NCBI RefSeq assembly: GCF_030717945.1 | Contig: NZ_JAVAIM010000001.1 | Coordinates: 929,131 to 993,130 of the forward strand | DNA length: 64,000 bases | Direction of reading: 5' to 3' | Source: Qipengyuania profundimaris | Lineage (GTDB): Bacteria; Pseudomonadota; Alphaproteobacteria; Sphingomonadales; Sphingomonadaceae | Notes under the pieces: generated by a model | Told to the model about the DNA's origin: nothing | Seen by the model: only the letters and a program-made list of their open reading frames with translations | Databases searched by the model: none | Part shown: piece by piece, positions 15,879 through 24,505 of the stretch | Layout: each line of letters opens with the position of its first letter | Position numbering within the stretch: position 1 is the first letter of the stretch | Program-made: the position numbers and the translations under genes

Positions 15879-17107
15879 AACAGGCGCGTCCCCTCACCAT
15901 TACGAACGGACGGATAGCGACTCCGGACGGGATCGCGGATGGCGGCATCCGGCTGGTCGACGGCCTGATCGATGCAGTCGGCGATGTCGCGGCGCAGGAT
16001 GGCGACGAAACCGTCGATGCGCGCGGCAGGCTAATCGCGCCCGGCCTCGTCGACCTCGGCGTCTTCGCGATCGACAAGCCCGCGTTCCACTTCGGCGGGA
16101 TCACCCGTGCAGCGCTGATGCCCGACCAGTCGCCGCCGCTCGATCTGCCGAGCCGGGTGTCGTACATCGCCAAGAGCGGCAAGCCAGACCTATGGGTCCA
16201 CCCGCTCGCCGCCGCGACCCGCGATCTCGCCGGTTCGGAGATCGCCGAAATCGCCCTGATGCGCGAAGCGGGCGCGCGTGCCGTCGCTACCGGGCGCGGC
16301 TGGATCGCGGACTCCGGCGCGATGCTGCGCCTGCTGCAATATGCCGCCATGCTCGACATGGTCGTAATCGCCCATGCCGAGGATGCCGCGCTCGTCGGCA
16401 GCGGAGTTGCCACCTCCGGCGAAGTTGCAACCCGCCGCGGCCTGCCGAGTGCGCCGCCACAAGCCGAAGCCATCGCCATCGCCCGCGATCTCGCGCTGGC
16501 CGAGATGGCCGGAGCGCGGATCCATTTCCGGCAGGTGACCACGCGCGCGGGGCTGGATCTGATCCGCAATGCCAAGGCGCGGGGGGCATCGGTTACCTGC
16601 GGCGTGACGCCAGCGCACTTCATGCTCTCCGACCTGGCGACCGTCGACTTCCGCACCTTCGCCCGGCTTTCGCCGCCGCTACGAAGCGAAGACGACCGGC
16701 AGGCCGTGCGCGGGGCCATCGCCGACGGCACGATCGACGTCATCGCCAGCGGGCACGATCCGCGTGGCCCGGAAGACAAGCGCTTGCCGTTTTCCGATGC
16801 CGAACCGGGCATGGCGGGGGCGGAAACCCTGCTCGCCATGACACTTTCGCTGGTGCGCGACGAGGTGATCGACCTGCCGCGCGCCGTCGCCATGCTGTGC
16901 ACGGCCCCTGCGAGAATCCTCGGCGTCGAGGCCGGTGTCCTCGAGCTGGGCAAGGAAGCCGACATCGCGATCGTCGATATCGACAAGCCGTGGATCATTC
17001 AGAGCGAGAAGATGGCAGCGACCGCCGGTAACACGCCGTTCGACGGACAGCCGACGCAGGGCCGCGTGACCGCACTCTACAAGGACGGCGTCGCAATCGA
17101 TATTTAG
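15875..17107 (+). CDS. pyrC: Dihydroorotase homologue, probably non-catalytic (PyrX-like)
   Basis: A 410-residue amidohydrolase of the type I dihydroorotase family, translationally coupled to pyrB (ATGA). The fold is recognisable ([25 protein letters not shown]), but the metal site is damaged. The usual HxH after GLVD is replaced by LGVF at residues 61-64, and the usual TDHAPH reads SGHDPR near 292-297, losing the catalytic Asp. This matches the inactive dihydroorotase-like subunits (PyrX, pDHO) that form a dodecamer with ATCase in pseudomonads. A true PyrC should be encoded elsewhere. Annotators would usually call it dihydroorotase. Confidence 0.85.
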   Translation: MKQARPLTITNGRIATPDGIADGGIRLVDGLIDAVGDVAAQDGDETVDARGRLIAPGLVDLGVFAIDKPAFHFGGITRAALMPDQSPPLDLPSRVSYIAKSGKPDLWVHPLAAATRDLAGSEIAEIALMREAGARAVATGRGWIADSGAMLRLLQYAAMLDMVVIAHAEDAALVGSGVATSGEVATRRGLPSAPPQAEAIAIARDLALAEMAGARIHFRQVTTRAGLDLIRNAKARGASVTCGVTPAHFMLSDLATVDFRTFARLSPPLRSEDDRQAVRGAIADGTIDVIASGHDPRGPEDKRLPFSDAEPGMAGAETLLAMTLSLVRDEVIDLPRAVAMLCTAPARILGVEAGVLELGKEADIAIVDIDKPWIIQSEKMAATAGNTPFDGQPTQGRVTALYKDGVAIDI

Positions 17108-17113
17108 CGCGCA

Positions 17114-17148
17114 AGAAAAAGCCCCGCCCGGATCGCTCCGGACGGGGC
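17114..17148 (-). terminator. Intrinsic terminator of the SPOR-lipoprotein operon
   Basis: GCCCCGCCCGGA (17121-17132) and TCCGGACGGGGC (17137-17148) pair with one mismatch around TCGC. On the minus strand the hairpin is followed by TTTTTCTT, so it terminates the leftward operon ending at 17175. It also sits after the pyrimidine operon on the other strand, where the T-run is lacking. Confidence 0.75.
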
Positions 17149-17174
17149 TGGCGAAGTCTGATGGAGTGCGGTTG

Positions 17175-18533
17175 TTACCGCGAGGCGACCCTAACCCCAT
17201 CACGAACTACATTCAGAGCGCCGGGAAGGGGAGAAGAAGCGGCATAGGCGATGCACCCTGCGCCCGAGCTCTTGACCGAGCGGCACATCGACTGGGCCGA
17301 TGCCTTGGCGAAACCGGCTGCCGCGACGCGGTAGTAGATCTTGCCGTTCACGCGGGCCTTGGTGATTACGCGTTCCGCATCGGATAGCTCGGGGTGGCGC
17401 TGCTGGAAAACCTTCCACGCGGCCTGGGCATCGGACATCGAGAAATACGAGCCGAGCTGGATGTTGTAATCGCCGGATGCCATCGCGACGGGGGCAGCCT
17501 TGGCCGGAGCGGGTTTGGCCGCACGTGGCGCGGCAGCAGGCTTGGCGCGATGCGAAGCCGGGACCGGCTGGACCACTTCGCGGCTGACGAAGCGTGAGCC
17601 GCTCACGGTCTCGAGACCGGCATCGGCCAGTGCCGCTTCACCGCTGTCTTCGAATTGCGCTGCGCTGGCGCTTGGGTCCATCGAAGGTATCGAATTGACG
17701 GCAGGCAACTCGTCCGCGAGCGCGAAATCGCTGGCCGGAGCTGCATCGACCGGCTCGACCTGATCGGCGGATTCGACCGCGAGCTGGCTATGCGCCGGAT
17801 GATTGGCAAGCGCCAGCATGGCCGGCTGACCGGCATCTTCCACCGGCTGCACGTCGAGCAGGCGGGCGACCAGGACGGTCGGGTGCCGTGCGCTTGCGAG
17901 CTGCGCCCATTCCTGCAGGCGCTCGTTCAGCTTGTCGCCGGGAACGTCCTGCGAGGCGAGGATGCGGGCATTGCGCCAGTCGCCCGAGAGGGCGAATGCA
18001 TAAGCGAGGTTCTGGCGAACCTTGGGCGTGTTCTGCCCACCGCGCAGCGCATTGTCGAGGATGTGGACGCCCTGCTGCGGCTGCCCGGCGAGTGCTAGGG
18101 CAAGGCCGAAATCGGCCGGGTCGATCGCATTCTGGTGCTGGCGCAGCAGCTCGTGCGCGCCGGGGATGTCGCCGATTGCAGTCAACGCCAGCGAATAGCT
18201 GATGATCGTGCGCGCGGCCGTATCGCCGAGCTCGACGGCTTCGCCGAAGGTGGTCGCAGCCGAAGCGAAACGACCCGATTTGAGATAGGCGTTGGCGAGC
18301 AGCGTGCGGGTCTGCGCATCGCGCGGCGCGGCCAGTACGGCGGCTTCCGCATGCTCGATCGCCTCGCCCTGCTGGCCCTTCGCCAGCGCCTTCTCCGCCT
18401 TGGCGGCGGAATAGTTGTGCGAGGGAGCGACCTTGCCGGTGCAACCGGCCAGCGCGGTCGTGGCCAGCGCCGTGGTTACGGCGAGCCGGATGAACCGGGT
18501 GGTTTTGGCTTTGCTCTCGATGCTCATTGTCAT
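17175..18533 (-). CDS. SPOR-domain, TPR-containing lipoprotein
   Basis: A 452-residue outer-membrane or periplasmic lipoprotein. The lipobox is TTALAGC near residue 26-31. TPR-like helices run from about 45 to 200 (AEKALAKGQQGEAIEHAEAA and so on). A long Ala/Pro/Glu-rich linker follows, and residues about 355-430 form a SPOR domain beginning DYNIQLGSYFSMSDAQAAW, which binds denuded septal peptidoglycan. It therefore probably works at the division site. It is the third gene of an operon with ParA and a ribbon-helix-helix protein, 32 bases behind the latter. The combination suggests a link between DNA or protein positioning and septation, which is inference. Confidence 0.8.
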   Translation of the reverse strand: MTMSIESKAKTTRFIRLAVTTALATTALAGCTGKVAPSHNYSAAKAEKALAKGQQGEAIEHAEAAVLAAPRDAQTRTLLANAYLKSGRFASAATTFGEAVELGDTAARTIISYSLALTAIGDIPGAHELLRQHQNAIDPADFGLALALAGQPQQGVHILDNALRGGQNTPKVRQNLAYAFALSGDWRNARILASQDVPGDKLNERLQEWAQLASARHPTVLVARLLDVQPVEDAGQPAMLALANHPAHSQLAVESADQVEPVDAAPASDFALADELPAVNSIPSMDPSASAAQFEDSGEAALADAGLETVSGSRFVSREVVQPVPASHRAKPAAAPRAAKPAPAKAAPVAMASGDYNIQLGSYFSMSDAQAAWKVFQQRHPELSDAERVITKARVNGKIYYRVAAAGFAKASAQSMCRSVKSSGAGCIAYAASSPLPGALNVVRDGVRVASR

Positions 18534-18565
18534 TCCCCTGAAGGCGATCCCACGTCTTCGAACCG

Positions 18566-19105
18566 TTATTTTTCCGACTGCTGGACTTGTGCGGCGAGGC
18601 TCGCGATTTCCGGCATTTCGGCCAGCAGATCGTCCAGCGCATCGGTCACCAGTTGCTGCGCGCTGCGACCGCGAACGGTGCAGGCGAGCCGCAGCATCAG
18701 GTGCCGCTCGTGGTCGAGCCGCAGCGTGAAGGCTGCCCGCTTGCCGCGCGAAGCGGCAGATTTGCGAACGACCGGCTTGGCGTTGGCCGCGGCCGGCTTG
18801 TCCAGCTGGGCGGCGATCTTGCTCAGCGATTCGCGCACCTGGTTGGGTGCGGGCTCCGCATCGGTTTCGTTGGCCGCCTGTCGGGGCGCGATCGGCACGA
18901 CTTTTTCTGCAGTCGGCTTTTCGGCCACGAGGGGCGTGCTGCTATCGTCGCCCATGTCGTTCCAGCCGAGATCTTCCAGGTTGGCGGCGGCTTCCTTGCC
19001 GTCGACAGGGCCGGGAATCCCGGACTGCGGGCGCATGGCGGGCTTGGCACCGCCCTTGCGCGCGAGGAGCGTCGGGGTGAGCGAGGCGAAATTGGCGTCA
19101 GACAT
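18566..19105 (-). CDS. ParA partner with C-terminal ribbon-helix-helix-like domain
   Basis: A 179-residue protein. The first 115 residues are low-complexity and probably disordered. The C-terminal 50 (KRAAFTLRLDHERHLMLRLA then GRSAQQLVTDALDDLLAEMP) look like a ribbon-helix-helix: a basic beta strand followed by two helices. Small RHH proteins of this kind act as DNA-binding partners (ParG or CopG-like) of ParA ATPases. It lies 24 bases after parA and 32 before the SPOR lipoprotein. No ParB domain is present. The RHH assignment is by pattern and moderately sure. Confidence 0.65.
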   Translation of the reverse strand: MSDANFASLTPTLLARKGGAKPAMRPQSGIPGPVDGKEAAANLEDLGWNDMGDDSSTPLVAEKPTAEKVVPIAPRQAANETDAEPAPNQVRESLSKIAAQLDKPAAANAKPVVRKSAASRGKRAAFTLRLDHERHLMLRLACTVRGRSAQQLVTDALDDLLAEMPEIASLAAQVQQSEK

Positions 19106-19129
19106 CCGGCAGTCTCCGCCCAGGCGTTC

Positions 19130-19846
19130 TTACTGTGCCACCCGGCGGCCGAAGCCGCCAGCGGGGCGATGGGCACCGGGAACAGCGCTCTGCGTGTTCG
19201 GTGCGGCGAAGACCGTACGGCGGAAGTTCTTCTCCAGCCGGTCGGCGATGTATTTCCACAGCGCGGTGACCTCGGCGGCCGAGCGGCTTTCGGGGTCCAC
19301 TTCCATCACCGTGCGGCCATCGATCATCGATGCGGCGAAATCGGTGCGGTGGTGCAGGGTGATCGGGGCGACCGTGCCGTGCTGCGACAGCGCGACGGCG
19401 GCTTCCGAGGTGATCTTGGCTTTCGGCGTCGCGGCGTTGACCACGAAGACCAGCGGCTTGCCGGCGCGTTCGCACAGGTCGACCGTTGCGCCCACGGCGC
19501 GCAGATCGTGCGGGCTGGGGCGGGTCGGGACGACGATCAACTCGGCGACCGAAATAACCGACTGGATGGCCATGGTGATGGCGGGCGGCGTGTCGAGCAC
19601 GGCAAGCTTGAAGCCCTGCTGGCGCAGGATCGCCAGATCGTTCGCCAGGCGAGCGACCGTGGTCTGCGCGAAAGCGGGATATTCGTCCTCGCGCTCGTTC
19701 CACCAGTCGGCGAGCGAGCCCTGCGGGTCGATATCGATCAGAACGACGGGCCCGGCGCCTGCGCGCTGGGCCTGTACGGCGAGATGTCCGGAGAGCGTGG
19801 TTTTACCCGATCCGCCCTTCTGCGATGCCAATGCCAGTACACGCAA
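19130..19846 (-). CDS. ParA/MinD-family ATPase
   Basis: A 238-residue P-loop ATPase. The deviant Walker A, SQKGGSGKTT, lies at residues 8-17 with the extra signature lysine; LIDIDPQGSLADWW follows and VLDTPPA is the switch II/Walker B region. Proteins like this form nucleotide-dependent dimers on DNA and position plasmids, chromosomes or protein clusters. No ParB lies next to it; instead it heads an operon with an RHH protein and a SPOR lipoprotein. The start is TTG at 19846, supported by AGGGGG 6-11 bases upstream. It is not the usual chromosomal parA (no gidB/parB neighbours). Confidence 0.85.
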   Translation of the reverse strand: MRVLALASQKGGSGKTTLSGHLAVQAQRAGAGPVVLIDIDPQGSLADWWNEREDEYPAFAQTTVARLANDLAILRQQGFKLAVLDTPPAITMAIQSVISVAELIVVPTRPSPHDLRAVGATVDLCERAGKPLVFVVNAATPKAKITSEAAVALSQHGTVAPITLHHRTDFAASMIDGRTVMEVDPESRSAAEVTALWKYIADRLEKNFRRTVFAAPNTQSAVPGAHRPAGGFGRRVAQ

Positions 19847-20071
19847 GGCTTATCCCCCTGGTTTGAGCCTCTAGTCAATCAAGTGCCGCACCAAATGCGA
19901 CTGTTCGAAAACGGAAATCGCAGACTACCCCTAATTTAGGGTTAACATCGGGCGGATTTGGCGTGCGCTGCGAAAGCGGGATGCGGCGCAACGCTTTGCT
20001 AACGGTCGATTTACTATAGGGTGGGGCCGACTGCCGCAGATGTGCGGTCGACAGTGCCGAGGACGGAACGG

Positions 20072-21106
20072 ATGATCGGAAAAAGCAAAAACGTGGGCAT
20101 GGCGCTTTGTGCTGCCATCGCGGCAAGTCTCGCCGTGCCCGCGTCGGCCGATGTGAAGGACGGCGTCGATGCCTGGAGCCGCGGCGATTATGCCGCCGCC
20201 GTGCGCGAATGGGTCGCCCCGGCGCAGGCGGGCGATGCCGATGCGCAGTTCAACCTGGCGCAGGCCTATCGGCTGGGACGAGGGGTCGATACCGATCTGG
20301 CGCAGGCAGAAGCGCTTTATGCTCGCGCGGCCGCGCAGGGTCATGTGCAAGCAGCGGACAATTACGGGTTGCTGCTGTTCCAGCGCGAGCAGCGCGAGCA
20401 AGCGCTCCCCTATATCGAAGCAGCAGCGACGCGCGGCGATCCGCGCGCGCAATACATATTGGGCATCGCCCATTTCAACGGCGATCTTGTCGCGAAGGAC
20501 TGGGGGCGGGCCTATGCCTTGCTGACCCTCGCCAATTCGACGGGGCTGCCGCAGGCCAAGGGCGCCCTCGCGCAGATGGACGATTACATCCCGCTGGCCG
20601 ACAGGCAGGCGGCGCAGGTGCTTGCGAGTCAACTGAAGTCCGAAGCCGAGGCGGCGCGGGCTCGAGAGCTGGCTGCGGTCGACCTGGCGGTCGGTACTCC
20701 CGAATCGGCTCCTCCTTCTACGCCAGCCGCGCGCCCGTCTCCGGTACGCGAAACGCGCGGCGCGGATTTCGCCCAAACGCCGCGACCGGTCACGGTCGCG
20801 CGGGCCGAGCCGACCGTCTCCACGATGCCGAAACCGGAATCTCTCGTGGTCGCGCCATCGCCACAGGCCGACCGGGCGCAAAGCCCGTGGAAGCTGCAGC
20901 TCGGTGCCTTCGGGGTGGCGGGCAACGCCGACAGGCTATGGGAGAAGGTTTCGCAGACGCCCGCACTTGCCGGACGTGCCAAGCTGAAAGAACCGGCAGG
21001 ACGACTTACCAAGCTTCTCGCCGGCGGGTTCGAATCGCGCGATGCGGCAACGTCGGCCTGCGCGCAGCTGAAGCGCGGCGGCTACGAGTGTCTCGTGACA
21101 CGCTGA
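20072..21106 (+). CDS. Sel1-repeat and SPOR-domain protein
   Basis: A 344-residue exported protein. Signal peptide to about PASA-DV (residue 28). Sel1-like repeats follow, for example GDADAQFNLAQAYRLGRGVD and GDPRAQYILGIAHFNGDLVA. A Pro-rich linker leads to a C-terminal SPOR domain (SPWKLQLGAFG to YECLVTR). It is divergent from the ParA operon, whose last gene also encodes a SPOR protein, so two septum-directed proteins flank one ParA. ATG at 20072 is preceded by GAGGACGGAA and directly by the signal peptide; the frame is open further upstream but not protein-like. Confidence 0.8.
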   Translation: MIGKSKNVGMALCAAIAASLAVPASADVKDGVDAWSRGDYAAAVREWVAPAQAGDADAQFNLAQAYRLGRGVDTDLAQAEALYARAAAQGHVQAADNYGLLLFQREQREQALPYIEAAATRGDPRAQYILGIAHFNGDLVAKDWGRAYALLTLANSTGLPQAKGALAQMDDYIPLADRQAAQVLASQLKSEAEAARARELAAVDLAVGTPESAPPSTPAARPSPVRETRGADFAQTPRPVTVARAEPTVSTMPKPESLVVAPSPQADRAQSPWKLQLGAFGVAGNADRLWEKVSQTPALAGRAKLKEPAGRLTKLLAGGFESRDAATSACAQLKRGGYECLVTR

Positions 21107-21182
21107 TCCCCGGACTAGATCGCCTGCCCGCTTTCCCTTTTTCCACCTGCCGCTAGGTAGGGTGGTGGACAGGGAGCACGAC

Positions 21183-22445
21183 GTGACAGAGCAGGCAGAC
21201 CAGGCGACACCGGAGCAGGTGAGGCCCACCGGCGGCACGAACCGTATCGCGAGCCTCGATTTCATTCGCGGGCTGGCGGTGATGGGCATCCTTGCCGCCA
21301 ATATCGTCGCCTTCGGCCAGCCGATGACAGCCTATATGTATCCCGACGCCTTCACCGTGCCGCACAGCGCGGCCGAGGACTGGATGTGGGTCGTCCAGTT
21401 CGTCCTCATCGACAGCAAGATGCGCGGGCTGTTCACCCTGCTGTTCGGGGCGGGAATGGTCCTGTTCCTAGAACGTGCGACGGCGCGCGGGCAGGGTCGG
21501 TGGCTTCAGGTCCGGCGCCTGTTCTGGCTCGGCATGATCGGCCTGGTGCATTTCTTCTTCATCTGGCGCGGCGACATCCTGTTCCTCTACGCCTGCGCAG
21601 GGCTCGCCGCTCTGCTGTTCGTCGGCCTCTCGCGCCGGAAATTGCTTGTGCTCGGCCTCATCGGCTATTTCGGCGGCGCGCTGTTCTACACCGGCATTCT
21701 CGGCTTCCTGCCGATGATGGAGGGCTCGCAAGAGGCGGCCTTCGCCGAAATGGCCGAGGATCTCGAAAGCGAAAAGCAGACCGACCTGGCCGACGGGCGC
21801 TACGAAACGCAGCTTATCGGTGACGGCGATTACGGCGCTTGGGTGAACCACAATATCTCCGAGCACGGTCCCGAAATCGGGTTCGTCCTGATGTTGTTCT
21901 GGTTCGAGACGCTGCCGCTGATGCTCGTCGGCATGGCTGCCTACCGCTACGGCCTGTTCGATGGCGGCGTCGAACAGGGGCGGCAGCGCAAATGGGGCTG
22001 GGCGCTGTGGATCGTCGGCACGGCGCTGACCATTCCGGTGGCGCTCTGGGCGAAAGACGGTGGGCTGACCTATTACGGCACGCTCGCCGCGATGAGCGCG
22101 TGGTCGATGGTGCCGCGGCTGTTCGCGATCCTCGGCTTGCTCGCATTGCTGGCGCTATGGGGGCAGCATGTCGCGGGGCCACTGGCGCAGCGCGTTTCGG
22201 CGGCGGGGCGGGCGGCCTTTACGAATTATCTCGGGACTTCGGTGCTGATGATGCTCGTGTTCCACGGCTGGGCGGGCGGTCTGTTCGGCGAGCTTGGGCG
22301 GACGGAGCTCTATCTCGTCACTCTCGCGACATGGGCGATCATGCTGCTGTGGTCCAAGCCCTGGCTCGAGCGCTTCCGCTTCGGCCCGCTCGAATGGCTG
22401 TGGCGCTGCCTGACCTACTGGCGGCTATTCCCCCTGCGGAGGTGA
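21183..22445 (+). CDS. DUF418-family membrane protein
   Basis: A 420-residue integral membrane protein with about eight to ten helices. The DUF418 signature is present: RIASLDFIRGLAVMGILAAN near the start and a C-terminal block with AAGRAAFTNYLGTSVLMM, GLFGELGR and KPWLERFRFGPLEWLWR. These proteins resemble acyltransferase-like membrane proteins; no activity is established. GTG at 21183 is chosen because AGGGAG lies 6 bases upstream; an earlier in-frame GTG at 21162 has none. The 3' end overlaps the convergent hypothetical gene by 21 bases. Confidence 0.85.
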   Translation: MTEQADQATPEQVRPTGGTNRIASLDFIRGLAVMGILAANIVAFGQPMTAYMYPDAFTVPHSAAEDWMWVVQFVLIDSKMRGLFTLLFGAGMVLFLERATARGQGRWLQVRRLFWLGMIGLVHFFFIWRGDILFLYACAGLAALLFVGLSRRKLLVLGLIGYFGGALFYTGILGFLPMMEGSQEAAFAEMAEDLESEKQTDLADGRYETQLIGDGDYGAWVNHNISEHGPEIGFVLMLFWFETLPLMLVGMAAYRYGLFDGGVEQGRQRKWGWALWIVGTALTIPVALWAKDGGLTYYGTLAAMSAWSMVPRLFAILGLLALLALWGQHVAGPLAQRVSAAGRAAFTNYLGTSVLMMLVFHGWAGGLFGELGRTELYLVTLATWAIMLLWSKPWLERFRFGPLEWLWRCLTYWRLFPLRR

Positions 22446-23228
22446 AGCTGCTTCGTTTGCTATCATTGCGAGCACGTCGTCACGCGAAACGATCTTTCCC
22501 GGGTCGGCTTGCTCATTGAGAGTAGGAAGTGCCCGCCCTGAGCTGTCGAATGCACGGTTGATGAGCATCCCGTCGACGTCCTTGTTGTAAGTCGTACAAA
22601 TGTCCGCTTCGGCAAATTTTTGGAGGAGGCTGTAGATCATAGCCGCCATGCCGAACTCTTCGTCCGACCATTGCGAGATCGGGCGGGCAGTGCGGAGGTC
22701 GACGAAAGACACGCCTGCGGAACACTGCGCTTGGCCGACCGAGATATTCCCGGAGACCATCTCCAGCCAGATATCCGGGAACAGCTGAAATAGGTCCGTT
22801 TTGAGGCTGCCATCGGCTTGGCTTTCCAACAGCCGATGGCGAACATAGCCTTCGCCCAGAAGGTCTGTAGATTCTCCCGGGTATGATATGACAAGTCCGG
22901 TGTCGCTTTTCTCGACATAGTAGGCAGAACCGTTCGCGTTTTCGAACTCACGCATCAGCTTGTTGAAATCGAGGCCATTCGCTGGCCAGCCCTCGATCTT
23001 TTCCCCGCGCTCGAGAATCGCTTCGACCATCGGTTCGATAACTGCCTCAAGTTCGCCCTCGCGCACTGCGAGCTCGAACAGCATGGCCGGGGCGACATCG
23101 TCCAACGCTGCTCTTTCGGAGGAACTAGCTTCGATTTCGATATCACCGCTTGGCCCATTCTGACCCAGCGCAGGACTTGCAAAAGCCAGGACGGCGGCCG
23201 CGGCCAAAATGTTATTTATGCGAGGCAA
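22425..23228 (-). CDS. Unrecognised exported protein
   Basis: A 267-residue protein of no family I recognise. Signal peptide NNILAAAAVLAFASPALG ends near residue 23, then an acidic mature protein rich in helices (LFELAVREGELEAVIEPMVE). Two cysteines, in GQAQCSAGVS and EADICTTYNK, could form a disulfide. TTG at 23228 is chosen: GGGGAG lies 6 bases upstream and the signal peptide follows directly; a TTG six codons earlier would consume that binding site. Base use is slightly more AT-rich than its neighbours. Convergent with the DUF418 gene. Confidence 0.6.
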   Translation of the reverse strand: MPRINNILAAAAVLAFASPALGQNGPSGDIEIEASSSERAALDDVAPAMLFELAVREGELEAVIEPMVEAILERGEKIEGWPANGLDFNKLMREFENANGSAYYVEKSDTGLVISYPGESTDLLGEGYVRHRLLESQADGSLKTDLFQLFPDIWLEMVSGNISVGQAQCSAGVSFVDLRTARPISQWSDEEFGMAAMIYSLLQKFAEADICTTYNKDVDGMLINRAFDSSGRALPTLNEQADPGKIVSRDDVLAMIANEAASPPQGE

Positions 23229-23307
23229 ATGTGGTCTCCCCTTCAAGGCAGGCGTGAGGTGACGTAAACCCGTGATCGGGGCAAGGGGGGCATTCCAAGG
23301 TTGCTAC

Positions 23308-23352
23308 TGCGAATGACTCGCATTACATCTGCTCTTGCGAATCAATCGCAAG
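23308..23352 (+). promoter_or_regulatory. Two Fur-like palindromes before bfd
   Basis: TGCGA-ATGAC-TCGCA (23308-23322) and CTTGCGA-ATCAA-TCGCAAG (23334-23352) are perfect inverted repeats of the same half-site with the same 5-base spacer, 26 bases apart. They resemble alphaproteobacterial Fur boxes. The second abuts the ribosome site of bfd, so binding would block transcription or its early steps. Iron control of bfd fits its function; assignment to Fur itself is inference. Confidence 0.6.
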
Positions 23353-23364
23353 GGGTCCGCGTCT

Positions 23365-23553
23365 ATGTACATCTGCATCTGCAACGCCATTCGGGAGAGC
23401 GAGCTGCGTCGCAAGGCGCACCATGTCTCGGGCGATGCCGAGGCGTGCTATGCGGCTATGGGCAAGCAGCCCAACTGCGGCCAGTGCCTGGTCGAGGCGG
23501 ATGCCATCGTCGAGGAAGAGCGCGAGCTGGGCTTCGTGCCCGCCGCCGCCTGA
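23365..23553 (+). CDS. bfd: Bacterioferritin-associated ferredoxin
   Basis: A 62-residue [2Fe-2S] ferredoxin that binds bacterioferritin and reduces its iron core to release Fe2+. The four cluster cysteines are visible: MYICICNAI at the start (C4, C6) and PNCGQCLVEAD near residue 37-40, the BFD pattern CxC...CxxC. AGGGG lies 10 bases before the ATG at 23365. It is followed by bfr 123 bases downstream and preceded by two Fur-like palindromes, as expected for a gene switched on in iron starvation. Confidence 0.9.
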   Translation: MYICICNAIRESELRRKAHHVSGDAEACYAAMGKQPNCGQCLVEADAIVEEERELGFVPAAA

Positions 23554-23646
23554 ATTTCCGCTACTGAAAATCGCTTGCAACCGGCGGAATTCCGCCATTT
23601 TTTCCACTGCGTCCCCTTGCCAACTCCTGCCTGATAGGAGCATAGG

Positions 23647-23664
23647 ATTGCGGTCCCCCGCAAT
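23647..23664 (+). promoter_or_regulatory. Hairpin over the bfr ribosome-binding site
   Basis: ATTGCGG (23647-23653) pairs with CCGCAAT (23658-23664) around TCCC. The AGGAG binding site of bfr follows at once (23665-23669). Further out, TGCCTG upstream can pair with CAGGCA just before the start codon, which would close a longer structure around the binding site. Possible translational control; by eye only. Confidence 0.4.
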
Positions 23665-23676
23665 AGGAGCAGGCAC

Positions 23677-24168
23677 TTGCAAGGCGATCCCAAGGTCATC
23701 GAATTCCTAAACAAGGCGCTGACCAACGAACTGACGGCGATCAACCAGTACTGGCTCCACTATCGCGTGCTGGCCGATTGGGGCGTCTACAAGCTCGCCG
23801 AATACGAGCGGCACGAATCGATCGACGAGATGAAGCATGCCGACATTCTCGCCGAGCGCATCCTGTTCCTGAATGGCCTCCCGAACTTCCAGGCCATCCA
23901 CAAGCTGAAGGTCGGCGAGACGGTCGAGGAGATCCTCAAGGCCGACCTCGCGATGGAAATGGAGGCGATCCCGCTGCTCAAGGAAGCGGCCGAACATTGC
24001 CAGAGCGTTCGCGATTTCACTTCCGGCCAGATTTTCGAAACCATCCTTGCCAGCGAGGAGGAGCATGTCGACTTCCTCGAGACGCAATTCGACATGATTG
24101 CCCGGATGGGGCTGGAGAACTACGTCCAGCTGCAAAGCAAGCCGGCGGGCGACGGCGAGGCCGGCTGA
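23677..24168 (+). CDS. bfr: Bacterioferritin
   Basis: A 163-residue subunit of the 24-mer haem-containing iron store. Ferroxidase residues are present in NELTAINQYW, HESIDEMKHAD, LAMEMEAI and SEEEHVDFLE. The haem-ligand methionine is conserved in IDEMKHAD (about Met52), which separates Bfr from plain ferritin. The start is TTG at 23677, supported by AGGAG 7 bases before it and by the family N-terminus QGDPKVIEFLN. It follows bfd on the same strand, and the pair handles iron storage and release. Confidence 0.93.
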   Translation: MQGDPKVIEFLNKALTNELTAINQYWLHYRVLADWGVYKLAEYERHESIDEMKHADILAERILFLNGLPNFQAIHKLKVGETVEEILKADLAMEMEAIPLLKEAAEHCQSVRDFTSGQIFETILASEEEHVDFLETQFDMIARMGLENYVQLQSKPAGDGEAG

Positions 24169-24175
24169 GCAGGGC

Positions 24176-24388
24176 TCAACAGCAACCGACTTCCCAGAAC
24201 GTCGCATGCGGTCCGCTATGCTTGGTCAGCCGCGCAAGGCGCCGTTCTCCCTCCCACAGCTCGGCCGAGCCCTCCGCAAGATTGATATCGGTCACCAGCA
24301 AGGCCGTCCCGAGGTCCAGCGTGTCAAGCCTCACGTGATGCAGTTCCCGCTCTCCGCGTGACAGAATCGCAATCTGGATACGGTGCAT
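24176..24388 (-). CDS. Small conserved-looking protein, unknown
   Basis: A 70-residue protein on the opposite strand just after bfr. It reads as a compact alternating strand pattern (MHRIQIAILSRGERELHHVR then LGTALLVTDINLAEGSAELW) and ends CC. GAGGAGAG stands before the ATG, a very good ribosome site, which is the main reason to believe it. No family recognised and no signal peptide. It is convergent with bfr, 7 bases from its stop. Confidence 0.6.
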   Translation of the reverse strand: MHRIQIAILSRGERELHHVRLDTLDLGTALLVTDINLAEGSAELWEGERRLARLTKHSGPHATFWEVGCC

Positions 24389-24505
24389 GGCGTCTCTCCT
24401 CGGTTGGAAGTCGCTTGCTGCGCCGCGTAAAATGAACGCCGGATAACCGCTTTTAGCTCGCCGTGCCGTAGCGTCATTTGGCCGAAATCGGTCCGGAAAT
24501 CGCGA

